Part shown: positions 26,786 through 34,590 of the stretch, piece by piece
How the letters are laid out: every line of letters starts with the position of its first letter
Numbering within the stretch: position 1 is the stretch's first letter
Assembly: GCF_024227715.1 (NCBI RefSeq)
Contig: NZ_CP100450.1
Location: forward strand, 1-64,000
Direction of reading: 5' to 3'
Length of the DNA stretch: 64,000 bases
Source of the DNA: Halomarina litorea
GTDB lineage: Archaea; Halobacteriota; Halobacteria; Halobacteriales; Haloarculaceae
Translations under genes and position numbers: made by a program
Notes under the pieces: model-generated
The model's input: only the letters and a program-made list of their open reading frames with translations
The model's database searches: none
Told to the model about the DNA's origin: nothing

Positions 26786-27337
26786 TTAGCTCGTGGCGCG
26801 GTCAGCCACGTCGGTCATCTGTTCGCGGGCGGCTTCGACATCCGAGTAGAGTTCGAGGGCGTGCTTGATGAGGCGGCGGTCCTCCTCGTTCTCGCGCCAG
26901 AACGCGATCACGTCGCGGCGTTCGCGAAGCTCGGCACTTGTGAGGTCGCCGTCGGCGAGCGACTGTTCGAGGTCCTCCCATGTCTCGACGTCGTAGGTCG
27001 CTTGCCACTCCTCGATCTCCTCTGTGATCGCGGCCAATTCGTTGCGAAGCTCCTCACGTGAGTTCTCCTCGATGAGCGTGCGGATTTCCTCGAAGAGCAG
27101 TCGTGTGTAGTCCGGCTGATAGCGCGTCGTCTCGCCGGCCTCAACGCGGCGCAGCTGCCCCTGGTCGACGAGCGCCTGGAGCTCCTCGTTGGTCGTGCTC
27201 CAGGCGGCGTCGGCCTGTTCGCTGATCCAGTTGACTGATCGGGGTTCGCGAAGTGTCTCGGCGACCGCCCGGATGCGTTCGCGGGCGCTCATCGACTCGG
27301 TCCACGACTGGACCCCATCTCGCGGAGACTCGGACAT
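26786..27337 (-). CDS. winged-helix protein with coiled coil (DUF7342-like), probable antitoxin
   Basis: A 183-residue protein from MSESPRDG (27337). The winged helix is at about residues 15-75 (RIRAVAETLREPRSV, SEQADAAWSTTNEELQALVD) and the wing ends at TTRYQPDY. A long acidic coiled-coil region (about 85-180) follows. It resembles the haloarchaeal family I recall as DUF7342. It precedes the TumE-like gene by 17 bases and is probably its antitoxin and repressor (inference). Expression would be divergent from the 27474 gene. Confidence 0.55.
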   Translation of the reverse strand: MSESPRDGVQSWTESMSARERIRAVAETLREPRSVNWISEQADAAWSTTNEELQALVDQGQLRRVEAGETTRYQPDYTRLLFEEIRTLIEENSREELRNELAAITEEIEEWQATYDVETWEDLEQSLADGDLTSAELRERRDVIAFWRENEEDRRLIKHALELYSDVEAAREQMTDVADRATS

Positions 27338-27473
27338 ACTGGGCACCTCTTGCAACAGTGTTCGTGCCTAGCTCTCATATATGTTTGTATCTTCGCGTAT
27401 AACCGAGAAGTGGTCGCAAGCACGGTCACCCTGACGTTGAAATACCATCCCGGCAGAACCTACGAGCCAATCG

Positions 27474-28358
27474 ATGTACAACCGATATTCTGACTTCGAG
27501 GAACTGCGGCCGACCGGCGAGGCGTCCCACATTCCAGACGAGAAGCTCAACGAGGGCTGCGACGGCAACCCCCGGCGGCAACGCGTCGCGACGACCACGG
27601 GAGGCTATCCCGACGAACCATCGGCCATCGGTGCGGAGTGCCAGTCCTGTGGCGCATCGATACCTGCCAGCCAGACGAAGTGCCGGTTCTGCCTCACGAA
27701 TCATCTCGGAGCGTCCACCGACAACCAGCAGCCTGCAGACACCGAGTGGACACTGCTTCACGTCGTCCAGCTGCTCGTCGAGGCCTCGACCGCCTATCAC
27801 GCCCTCGCGAAGGGCGCTGCGGCAGCGACCCTTCTCGCAAAGCCCGACAGGGATCCAGCCGTCGATGACTGCCAGCTACTCTACGATTTCGACGACACGC
27901 CTGCTGCGCAACTGACCGACGAGTGGCCCTCGCTTCCTGATGCCGTACGGGCGACCTCCGAGCGTGGTGACCGGCTCCTTGCGGTGGCTCGTGAACGGAC
28001 TCCCTGGACTGAGCCGACCGAGACGCCACGTGGAGACGCGCACACGACGTTCCTCTACGACGAGGAGGGCCACAGCATTCGCGACGGAAATCAGCTTACA
28101 GGCATCCTCGAGTGCGCCGAGAACGACGTCTGGTTGGTGCCAGCGATTGCACTCCAGCGTTCCGTCAACGACGAGCACTCCGAGAGTGGTCACCCCAACG
28201 TTCCCTCGAAAACGCGGCTTGACTGTCGCGGGTGCGACCGAACGACTATGCATCAGTTCCATGAGTTCGAGTCTATCCCAGATGACAAGTGGTCTGGCCA
28301 GCCGATGTGGGAGTGCCAGGTGTGCCAGTCACCTCGTCACGGACCGAATCCTCGGTAG
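27474..28358 (+). CDS. plasmid zinc-finger protein of unknown role
   Basis: A 294-residue protein beginning MYNRYSDFEELRPTG. Two zinc-binding sites are visible: CQSCGAS...CRFC (about residues 55-71) and CRGC...CQVC near the C-terminus. The middle is helical and Ala-rich. Similar plasmid proteins in haloarchaea carry the odd label biosurfactant protein 1, which says nothing reliable about function. It may be a DNA- or RNA-binding accessory protein. It is divergent from the TumE-like pair and is followed by the 43-bp inverted repeat at 28379. Confidence 0.6.
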   Translation: MYNRYSDFEELRPTGEASHIPDEKLNEGCDGNPRRQRVATTTGGYPDEPSAIGAECQSCGASIPASQTKCRFCLTNHLGASTDNQQPADTEWTLLHVVQLLVEASTAYHALAKGAAAATLLAKPDRDPAVDDCQLLYDFDDTPAAQLTDEWPSLPDAVRATSERGDRLLAVARERTPWTEPTETPRGDAHTTFLYDEEGHSIRDGNQLTGILECAENDVWLVPAIALQRSVNDEHSESGHPNVPSKTRLDCRGCDRTTMHQFHEFESIPDDKWSGQPMWECQVCQSPRHGPNPR

Positions 28359-28378
28359 GATACCCGACAGAACAACAC

Positions 28379-28421
28379 CTTAACCAACGTGGCTTGCATG
28401 CACCCGACGGCGTTGGTTAAG
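28379..28421. promoter_or_regulatory. 43-bp inverted repeat, copy 1 (TTAACCAAC type)
   Basis: CTTAACCAACG (28379-28389) and CGTTGGTTAAG (28411-28421) are exact 11-bp arms around a 21-base spacer. The same core arms and the same 21-base spacing recur at 61286-61328. Centre-to-centre spacing of arms is 32 bp, about three helical turns, which suits a dimeric or tetrameric regulator. It precedes a run of hairpin-led accessory genes. Confidence 0.65.
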
Positions 28422-28464
28422 ACTGGGTCAGGACCTGGCGGCAGACATCAACGACCTCGGCTCA

Positions 28465-28493
28465 TTTTTCTGCGCCGGGAGTCGGCGAGGCGC
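28465..28493 (+). repeat. hairpin-family copy 5 (before the 28499 gene)
   Basis: TTTTT, then GCGCC (28472-28476) pairing with GGCGC (28489-28493); loop GGGAGTCGGCGA. The ATG follows after only 5 bases, so the stem is next to the start codon. Confidence 0.7.
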
Positions 28494-28498
28494 GCATA

Positions 28499-28687
28499 AT
28501 GGACCCACGAGACACACCTGGATACCGACTGCATCGCGCTCTGAGTAACCTCAACAGCATCGATCTCGACCAACTGGATGACCCCGACCGAAAACGACTC
28601 GCTGAAGCGACGACGCTTCTGGAACAGGTGGGACTGCTCACCCGACCCGGTGCTTCGGAAGAGAGTGACGCCACCGTCGACTCCTGA
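28499..28687 (+). CDS. 62-residue acidic helical protein
   Basis: Unrecognised small protein (MDPRDTPGYRLHRALSNLN start). It is predicted helical with an acidic middle (LDQLDDPDRKRLAEA) and a short disordered tail. The ATG follows the family hairpin by 5 bases. It is followed by two more hairpin-led genes of similar style. Confidence 0.55.
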   Translation: MDPRDTPGYRLHRALSNLNSIDLDQLDDPDRKRLAEATTLLEQVGLLTRPGASEESDATVDS

Positions 28688-28735
28688 GGATATCCACAGC
28701 CGCGAAACGGTGATCCCACTTCTCGCCACGCCGGG

Positions 28736-28762
28736 TTTGTCACCCCCCAAAGGGGTGCGAGG
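28736..28762 (+). repeat. hairpin-family copy 6 (before the 28790 gene)
   Basis: CACCCC (28741-28746) pairs with GGGGTG (28752-28757), or alternatively CCC with the GGG at 28760-28762 leaving an AAAGGGGTGCG loop. A short T-rich stretch (TTTGT) precedes it. Confidence 0.55.
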
Positions 28763-28789
28763 GCAGGAAACCGCCCTTGAGTACAACCA

Positions 28790-29170
28790 ATGGCAACACT
28801 CCAAGCTGCGACGACGTCGACCGGTGCGATCGTATCGAACCCACAGGCAGTCCGCGAACTCTGTGAGAGCCACTGCTTCGGGACGCTCGACTGGGAGGTT
28901 ACCGAAGGCGGAGAGCTCACCATCTGGGGGTACGACGACTTCGAGGTGTATGAGGCGCGAGAAAACGGCCTTCCGGACTACGAGGGCGGCATCGTGACCC
29001 ACGAGTTCCTCCGGACGCTTGCTGACCATCTCGAGCCAGACGAGGAACTCGACATCCAGACTGCTGGGTTCACGAAATGTCGCTTCCCGGTCCTGGCGAA
29101 GCGGTACGTCGTTCGCGACGGCGGGGTCTCCCACGCCGACCTCAGGTCCCTCGACCCGATCGACGAGTAG
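28790..29170 (+). CDS. hypothetical plasmid protein of 126 residues
   Basis: Unrecognised. The sequence is a mixed alpha/beta domain with conserved-looking aromatic and acidic patches (LDWEVTEGGELTIWGYDDFE) and a C-terminal KCRFPVLAKRYVVRDG strand pair. One Cys pair is not enough for a zinc site. It lies between two family hairpins, so it is a single-gene unit of the accessory backbone. No signal peptide or membrane segment. Confidence 0.6.
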   Translation: MATLQAATTSTGAIVSNPQAVRELCESHCFGTLDWEVTEGGELTIWGYDDFEVYEARENGLPDYEGGIVTHEFLRTLADHLEPDEELDIQTAGFTKCRFPVLAKRYVVRDGGVSHADLRSLDPIDE

Positions 29171-29173
29171 AGT

Positions 29174-29203
29174 TGTTCGTCCCCCCGGGAGGGGTGCGGG
29201 GCG
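29174..29203 (+). repeat. hairpin-family copy 7 (before the 29239 gene)
   Basis: CG and CCCC (29178-29184, one bulged T) pair with GGGGCG (29198-29203); loop CCGGGAGGGGTGC contains the full family core. A short T-rich stretch (GTTGTT) precedes it. Confidence 0.7.
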
Positions 29204-29238
29204 TTCCAGTCGCAGTCGCCCCGTGAGGTGATTGCTCG

Positions 29239-29934
29239 ATGGGCCACCGCGCACTCGTTGCGTACGAACGCACAGACGGACAGTACACGCTCCATTACTC
29301 TCATTGGGGCGCAGCGAACTTGAAGCTCAAGCACCGAATCTCGGCTGAGTCGCCGTTCGGTGGCGACGACACCGACTCCAAGTGGGCGAAACAGCTACTC
29401 GCAGAGTTGGCCGATGGCCTCGAGGCAGACGCCGTCGACGGCTACCTCGCCGCCGAGGATCGACCGTCGACGGTCGTCGAGCCGAAGCCCCGTGCCACCG
29501 GGCTCACCCTCGACGAGATCGTCGCTGACCACCTCGACTACCTCCACCACGAGGCGTTCTTCGTGGTGTCGACGACGTTCGAGGTGACTGCATACCGGAC
29601 GCTGTGGTTCGGCCTGCAGTACGACTCGGAGACGGTCGAACAGGGAGAATCAGTCGGGAACGGCGCGCTCGCGACGGTACGCTGGTACGACGGCGAGCCG
29701 GTCGGCGACGGCCACCTGCAGGGACAGTTCGCAGCCTTCAAAGACGTCGTCGGCGACATGCTCGACAAGGGCGTCTTCACGCCGTCGACGGCGAGGCAGT
29801 ACCTGAAACGGAAACTGGCCGAGCGGGTCGGAGACCGGCAGGAGCTACTTATCCCGACAGAGGAAGCAACATTCGAAAAGGCGAGCCTGAACCACTCAGA
29901 GGACGAGGACTCCGTGGGATCACTCAGTCGCTAA
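29239..29934 (+). CDS. DUF6735-like plasmid protein
   Basis: A 231-residue protein beginning MGHRALVAYERTDGQY and YSHWGA, which matches the haloarchaeal DUF6735 family as I remember it. The family is of unknown function and is frequent on plasmids and viruses. The middle contains a helical LTLDEIVADHLDYLHHEAFF segment followed by strands that carry conserved aromatics. No catalytic motif is evident. It is the last gene of the hairpin-led run before the metabolic insertion at 30.0 kb. Confidence 0.6.
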   Translation: MGHRALVAYERTDGQYTLHYSHWGAANLKLKHRISAESPFGGDDTDSKWAKQLLAELADGLEADAVDGYLAAEDRPSTVVEPKPRATGLTLDEIVADHLDYLHHEAFFVVSTTFEVTAYRTLWFGLQYDSETVEQGESVGNGALATVRWYDGEPVGDGHLQGQFAAFKDVVGDMLDKGVFTPSTARQYLKRKLAERVGDRQELLIPTEEATFEKASLNHSEDEDSVGSLSR

Positions 29935-30091
29935 TAGTTTTTCGAGGCCGAAGTGAAGACCGGACGCATATCAGCCACGGACATATGACGGGAATGGTAA
30001 TCTGTAGCAGAGATATCCCTCCAAGCCGTTTGATTGAGGCGCGATCTCACACATACACAAGCAATTTGGTAGCCGACTATCACTCTTAGGT

Positions 30092-30583
30092 ATGGATGGA
30101 ATCGGAATTGTCGAGCGAATCTTCACTGCTCCTGAGCCCGAAGTCGAAATGGCCGAGCGCAGTGAAGTTGAGGCCGTCACCGGAAGTGGCCTTCGGGGTG
30201 ACAGATATTTCCGTGATATCGAAACCGGGACCTTCGTCGAATGGGAACCGGACGAGAAACGCCACGATGGGTACGATTTGACGTTGATTGAACAGGAGGC
30301 GGTTACAGCTATCGAACGTGAAGCGGGAATCGATCTCGCACCGGGAGAACACCGACGGAACATCGAAACCAGTGACGTCGCACTCAATCATCTCGTTGGA
30401 CAACGATTCAGAGTCGGCGACGCCATCTGTCGAGGGGATCGTCTGTGTGAACCATGTAATCACTTGCAGCGCATCACGCAAGATGGCGTATTGCAGGCCC
30501 TCACTCACCGCGGAGGACTCCGAGCCAACGTTCTTGAAGGAGGAATGATCCGCCCCGGAGACGACATCGAACCGCTCGAATAA
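30092..30583 (+). CDS. MOSC-domain protein
   Basis: A 163-residue MOSC-domain protein (molybdenum cofactor sulfurase C-terminal-like). Seen: GLRGDRYF near residues 31-38, the EQEA and RNIETS motifs, and the near-C-terminal LCEPCNH motif with the conserved Cys. MOSC proteins handle sulfur or metal-bound ligands, and stand-alone forms include YiiM-like enzymes with N-hydroxylated substrates. The gene belongs to a short group without family hairpins (30.0-32.4 kb), so it is probably a later insertion. Confidence 0.85.
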   Translation: MDGIGIVERIFTAPEPEVEMAERSEVEAVTGSGLRGDRYFRDIETGTFVEWEPDEKRHDGYDLTLIEQEAVTAIEREAGIDLAPGEHRRNIETSDVALNHLVGQRFRVGDAICRGDRLCEPCNHLQRITQDGVLQALTHRGGLRANVLEGGMIRPGDDIEPLE

Positions 30584-30688
30584 TCCGTACGCTTTCGTTT
30601 GGAAATGGGTCGGGTTCGCACTTATAGCAGTCACGACCGGTTCTCAGCCCACCAACTCACGAACCGAGACGATTGGGGGAACGCGTGT

Positions 30689-31873
30689 CTATGGAAGCGC
30701 TGTCCGGAGATCCTCGCAGAGGTCGTCAGCGTCTTCGAGGCCAACCGACACCCGGACTAGTGTCTCCGGAATCGCCGCTGTCGCCTCGCCATGGCCAATC
30801 TCGTCGGGAATCATCAACGACGGCACCTCGATAAGACTCTCGACCCCACCAAGACTGGCTCCCGGTGTGAACACCTCGAGCCCCTTAATGAACGCTTCGA
30901 GCTCGATAGCTGTGCCGTCGAACTCGAAGGACAGCATCCCGCTGTACCCCGACATCTGCTCACTTGCAAGCTTGTGTTGCGGATGACTCTCCAATCCCGG
31001 ATAATCCACTCGAGCCACCCTATCGTGGCTTTCAAGGAACTCCGCGACTACCATCGCGTTCGCCTCGTGGTGTTCCATCCGCGCCGGCAACGTCTTCACC
31101 CCTCGGGCAACCAGATAGCAGTCAAACGGCGAGAGCATGTTCCCAAGCCCAGTCCGCTGGGCAAACGCCAACTGCTCAAAGACTCCGTCATCGTTGGTGA
31201 TAACGGCACCGCCAATCGAGTCGGAGTGCCCGTTGAGATACTTCGTCGTGCTGTGGACGACGATATCGGCACCCAATTCGAGCGGGGCTTGGAAGTACGG
31301 ACTCCCAAAGGTACTGTCCACCCCGAACAAAATACCGTAGTCATTGGCGATATCAGCTACCGTCCGGATATCGCACAGTCGCATCAGCGGGTTCGTCGGC
31401 GTCTCGACCCAGATCAAATCGGTGTCGGAACCTACTGCTGCGGCCACGTTTTTCGGGTCACGGGCATCAACGAAGTCGACATTGACGCCGAGGTGGCCAG
31501 CAGCGAGTTCCGTGAGCAGCTTTTCCGTACCGCTATAGATGGAGTCTGAGGAGACGATATGGCCTCCAGGAGGAACCAGCGATAGCATCGTTGTCGAGGT
31601 GGCAGCCATCCCGGAGGCGAACGCCAATGCGTGCTCGCCACCTTCAAGGCGAGCTAACTGCTCTTCGAGGGCCGCCCGCGTCGGATTGCTCTCACGCGAG
31701 TAGTCGTGTTCATTCGCATACTCCCCACTCCCCCACTCGAATGTGGTCGAGAGGTGAATCGGCGAGACGACGTCATTCATTCCACTTCTCTGGGGGTGCG
31801 TCTCGGATTCAGCTGCGCCGACAGCGATGGTCGCAAATCGATTCTTGCCAAATTGGTCATCAGGTCGTGTCAT
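30689..31873 (-). CDS. Cys/Met-metabolism PLP enzyme (cystathionine gamma-synthase/lyase-like)
   Basis: A 394-residue PLP-dependent enzyme of the trans-sulfuration family. The motif THSTTKYLNGH-type region contains the PLP-binding lysine (HSTTKYLNGHSDSIGG), and the family glycine-rich GMAAT segment and the VRVSVGLED C-terminal motif are present. The substrate cannot be fixed: cystathionine gamma-synthase, gamma-lyase and methionine gamma-lyase share these motifs. The PLP pocket looks complete. It is convergent with the MOSC gene and may supply sulfur to related chemistry (inference). Confidence 0.88.
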   Translation of the reverse strand: MTRPDDQFGKNRFATIAVGAAESETHPQRSGMNDVVSPIHLSTTFEWGSGEYANEHDYSRESNPTRAALEEQLARLEGGEHALAFASGMAATSTTMLSLVPPGGHIVSSDSIYSGTEKLLTELAAGHLGVNVDFVDARDPKNVAAAVGSDTDLIWVETPTNPLMRLCDIRTVADIANDYGILFGVDSTFGSPYFQAPLELGADIVVHSTTKYLNGHSDSIGGAVITNDDGVFEQLAFAQRTGLGNMLSPFDCYLVARGVKTLPARMEHHEANAMVVAEFLESHDRVARVDYPGLESHPQHKLASEQMSGYSGMLSFEFDGTAIELEAFIKGLEVFTPGASLGGVESLIEVPSLMIPDEIGHGEATAAIPETLVRVSVGLEDADDLCEDLRTALP

Positions 31874-32096
31874 ACGTATCTCACCACAGGATTCACTCGG
31901 GAGGTGGTTGATGCCTCCGATACAGTTGGGAGTCTATTGGAGTGCTCTCTGTAGCGACCAATAGTTGTGGAGTTCCCGGCGAGACTAGCCAGAGATATAA
32001 TTCCGAGATAGAAGTGGGTCTGCGAATAGTCAGTACCGAAGTGTTGTGTCCCAAGAGAGGAAGTGTCTTATTCGCCTAGGCGAGTGAACCGTAGTA

Positions 32097-32417
32097 ATGT
32101 ATCTTGTTACGTTCCGTCTTGATCCGGGGGAGTACGATGCGGAGTTTCACGAATTGAATGACGCGATACAGGCGGCTGCCGAGGATACAGAAGGGTATCT
32201 GGGGAAACGGACGTGGCATGCACCGGAGAGTGAGGAGATCCTCGTCGTTTACTACTGGGAGTCACTAGACGCCCTCGAGTCATTTGGCGCAGATTCAGAC
32301 CACAAACGAGCGAAACAGCGGTGGACAGAATGGTACGATGCATACGAAGTCACCATTACAGAAGTGGTCGAGGCATACGGGACTGGGTTTGGTGACGACG
32401 CTGACCCGCCGAGGTAG
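32097..32417 (+). CDS. ABM-type (antibiotic biosynthesis monooxygenase-like) protein
   Basis: A 106-residue protein with the ferredoxin-like fold pattern of ABM-domain proteins: YLVTFRLDPGEY, AAEDTEGYLGKRTW, EEILVVYYWESLDALESF. ABM proteins act as quinone or heme-degrading monooxygenases or as stress proteins, often as dimers. It is a single gene and carries no hairpin. It is the last of the metabolic group before the backbone resumes. Confidence 0.7.
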   Translation: MYLVTFRLDPGEYDAEFHELNDAIQAAAEDTEGYLGKRTWHAPESEEILVVYYWESLDALESFGADSDHKRAKQRWTEWYDAYEVTITEVVEAYGTGFGDDADPPR

Positions 32418-32535
32418 AATATTAATGGTCTTGCTCTAGTGGTGAGATCCACAGACAGTCTGATAACCGCATTCTCAACATCCAGTACGGGGATTATCAA
32501 CAGCCTCAGATAGCTCTACTTCGAGGCAGTTGCTG

Positions 32536-32565
32536 TTTTTCGAGGGCTGGAAGGACTGAGCCCTC
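32536..32565 (+). repeat. hairpin-family copy 8 (before the 32582 gene)
   Basis: TTTTT, then GAGGGCT (32542-32548) pairing with AGCCCTC (32559-32565); loop GGAAGGACTG of 10 bases. The stem is unlike the GCGCC stems but pairs perfectly, which is covariation evidence. The ATG is 16 bases on. Confidence 0.75.
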
Positions 32566-32581
32566 ATGGGCTCGTGATTCC

Positions 32582-33004
32582 ATGACCGAGGAACTAGCCG
32601 ACGATCCGTTCCACGACTGCAAGTTGGACCCCGATGTGGTTCTTGGGACACAGACCTTCGAAAACGTCCTGTTCACCGACGACACAGAGACGCCAGTGAA
32701 CGTGCTGACCGGCGAGACACCAGCGCATTCGCAAGCGACCGTCGAGGAGGCGAAGGCGTTCGCAGCGAGTATCGACACCGACACGCCACAGATTGCGCTC
32801 CCTGCGTCGATCGAGGCGCAGGTTGAGACCGCGAGCAAGCCCTACACCGCAGCTGCGTTCTTCCACTTCAAGGCGACTGGTTCACTCAAACTCCATCGAG
32901 CCTACCACGCCGCCAACGAATCGGATGCATTCACAGTTACGTTCGAGGCAGACTACGAGTCTGGAGACCTGACGATCACCGTCGAGCGGATGGAGGACTC
33001 CTGA
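32582..33004 (+). CDS. hypothetical plasmid protein of 140 residues
   Basis: Unrecognised acidic protein. It has mixed helices and strands, with AQVETASKPYTAAAFFHFKATGS-type aromatic strands in the middle (residues about 80-105) and a strand-rich end (FTVTFEADYESGDLTITVE). No signal peptide, metal motif or membrane segment. It is a hairpin-led single gene in the backbone. Confidence 0.6.
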   Translation: MTEELADDPFHDCKLDPDVVLGTQTFENVLFTDDTETPVNVLTGETPAHSQATVEEAKAFAASIDTDTPQIALPASIEAQVETASKPYTAAAFFHFKATGSLKLHRAYHAANESDAFTVTFEADYESGDLTITVERMEDS

Positions 33005-33024
33005 AAAAGGGAGTATTGAGTTCG

Positions 33025-33055
33025 TTTTTGTGCGCCGGCGAGGGGTGCCGGCGCA
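33025..33055 (+). repeat. hairpin-family copy 9 (before the 33107 gene)
   Basis: TTTTT, then TGCGCCGGC (33031-33039) pairing perfectly with GCCGGCGCA (33047-33055); loop GAGGGGT. One of the two best copies of the family. Confidence 0.8.
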
Positions 33056-33106
33056 GTCCGGAGCGCGAGAAAATACCCGGAACGTCGGCGTAGCGAGGGA
33101 TTTGAG

Positions 33107-33598
33107 ATGCACATGGTCATCTACACTCTGGTAGAGGCATCGACACACGACGACGCGTTAGCCACCGGAAAGACGGTGTTCGACCGACTGGTCGGCGCGG
33201 ACCCGCACGCCGGCGCCGTCTTTGACTACTTCGTCACGTTCGACGAGGAGGACACGACGGTTGCGGGCAAAGCGCGGTGGGGCGATCTTCCGACTACAGC
33301 ACCAGTTGATTCAGACGCCGGGCAGGACCTACTCGACCGAGGGTGGGAAGCGACGAAAGAAGAGTTCGAGCGCAATCTCGAACGCGTGAAGGAGGCCATC
33401 GACGAACTCTCTGACGAGGAGATCATGCGCGACGAGGACCTCGCTCGGCATGCGTTCCACCAGGTCGGTGCGTACGACGGGCCGTCGGTGTTCCTGTACG
33501 ACCAGCACGCGACCGGCATCCGGCATCGCGAGCAACTGGATCGGCTCCTCGAAGAGAGTGAGGACCTCTGGATCGTCCCCGCTGACGTCCACTTCTAA
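33107..33598 (+). CDS. hypothetical plasmid protein of 163 residues
   Basis: Unrecognised. The start MHMVIYTLVEASTHDDA and the DQHATGIRHREQLDRLLEE segment suggest a two-part alpha/beta protein with acidic helices. A YDQHATG segment follows a GPSVFLYD strand and could be a pocket. The next gene begins 3 bases downstream of its stop, so the two form an operon led by one hairpin. No catalytic motif was identified. Confidence 0.6.
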   Translation: MHMVIYTLVEASTHDDALATGKTVFDRLVGADPHAGAVFDYFVTFDEEDTTVAGKARWGDLPTTAPVDSDAGQDLLDRGWEATKEEFERNLERVKEAIDELSDEEIMRDEDLARHAFHQVGAYDGPSVFLYDQHATGIRHREQLDRLLEESEDLWIVPADVHF

Positions 33599-33601
33599 CC
33601 G

Positions 33602-33967
33602 ATGCCCCGAATCGCCAACTGGACACGGGAGAGTCGCACACCGTCGCTTGCGTATCGAAATACCGAGACTAAAGCCCGGGCCGTTCTCCATCGTGCACCG
33701 GACTCCTACCGGTACAAGTGGCGGGCAGCAATCCTCGTCGACGGCTACCCGGTCTGGTCGCGTGGCTTTGAGACGAAGGAGGTGACCACGTTACGGGATG
33801 CGCTCCGGGACAGACCACTCCCCGAGCTGAACTGCCCTGAGTGTCCGAACGACGATGTTCTCGTCGGTGAGAAGGCAGCAGACGGGCCGAAAGTCCAGCG
33901 CTGGTTCGACTGTCCCGATTGTGGCTACGAAGCTCGCTCGAAGATCGTCTACGGCGCTGAACGCTGA
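33602..33967 (+). CDS. zinc-ribbon protein (DUF7568-like)
   Basis: A 121-residue protein with a C-terminal zinc ribbon: CPECPND and CPDCGYE. The N-terminal half is basic and aromatic (YRYKWRAAILVDGYPVWSR). It resembles the haloarchaeal family I recall as DUF7568. A fragment of the same coding sequence appears at 51993-52043. It is coupled to the 33107 gene (3-base gap). Confidence 0.65.
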   Translation: MPRIANWTRESRTPSLAYRNTETKARAVLHRAPDSYRYKWRAAILVDGYPVWSRGFETKEVTTLRDALRDRPLPELNCPECPNDDVLVGEKAADGPKVQRWFDCPDCGYEARSKIVYGAER

Positions 33968-33992
33968 GGTCACAAGACGTCCACCGAGAGGG

Positions 33993-34018
33993 TTTTTCTG
34001 GGGCAGGAGGGGTGGCCC
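33993..34018 (+). repeat. hairpin-family copy 10 (before the 34043 gene)
   Basis: TTTTT, then GGGC (34001-34004) pairing with GCCC (34015-34018); loop AGGAGGGGTG carries the family core without deviation. The ATG is 24 bases on. Confidence 0.7.
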
Positions 34019-34042
34019 GAGTCACACGGGCCAGCTCCACAA

Positions 34043-34438
34043 ATGAATCTGGACGTCATCGACCGCTACAGCGAAGCACTGTTCGAGTTCCTCTGGTGTC
34101 CCGTCTGCGGGCACGAGGTGTTCAGCCACATCCCCTTCGAGGGGGTGTTCTGCAAGAATTGCAACACGCAGGTCGAACTCCAAGAATCACATGAGGATCG
34201 TGGCTACGAGGAAGCTGTCCTCGCCTGCTTCGATACCGCCACGACCTGGAATCTCCACGTCGACGAAAAACATCGTCGCGACCTGCCTGACAGGTCGGCT
34301 CGGGTGAAGATCCTCGGTGCACCGGGTGCCTACACAGTCGATTGGTGGAGTCCCGAACCCAGCGAGGACTGGGACCCGGTCGAGCGCGGTGAGTTCGACG
34401 ACATCGAAGAACCTGCTGAGGTGTCTCACCTGGCGTGA
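34043..34438 (+). CDS. zinc-binding plasmid protein (DUF7567-like)
   Basis: A 131-residue acidic protein with a CPVCGHE and CKNCNTQ zinc ribbon at the N-terminus. A long acidic C-terminal half ends in a PAEVSHLA tail. It resembles the haloarchaeal DUF7567 family as I recall it. Function unknown. It is a single-gene unit led by a family hairpin, and is followed by the MFS gene on the other strand. Confidence 0.65.
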   Translation: MNLDVIDRYSEALFEFLWCPVCGHEVFSHIPFEGVFCKNCNTQVELQESHEDRGYEEAVLACFDTATTWNLHVDEKHRRDLPDRSARVKILGAPGAYTVDWWSPEPSEDWDPVERGEFDDIEEPAEVSHLA

Positions 34439-34590
34439 GGAGAGGGGTTTCTGTGGAAACCCTTAGATCTTGATAGATGTGGCGTGCTGAGTATAGAGGG
34501 TAAGTTCACCAGACCAACAAAACAGCGGTAGGTAGTGGCCGATATTGGTAACGAGGTGCAATGAGTGGGGTGATCCCACTACTTGACCGG

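Noticed and set aside
33025-33055. Reading the T-run hairpins as intrinsic terminators
   Set aside because: The T run is on the 5' side and the stem is followed by the start codon of the next gene. In reverse orientation a run of A, not T, would follow the stem.
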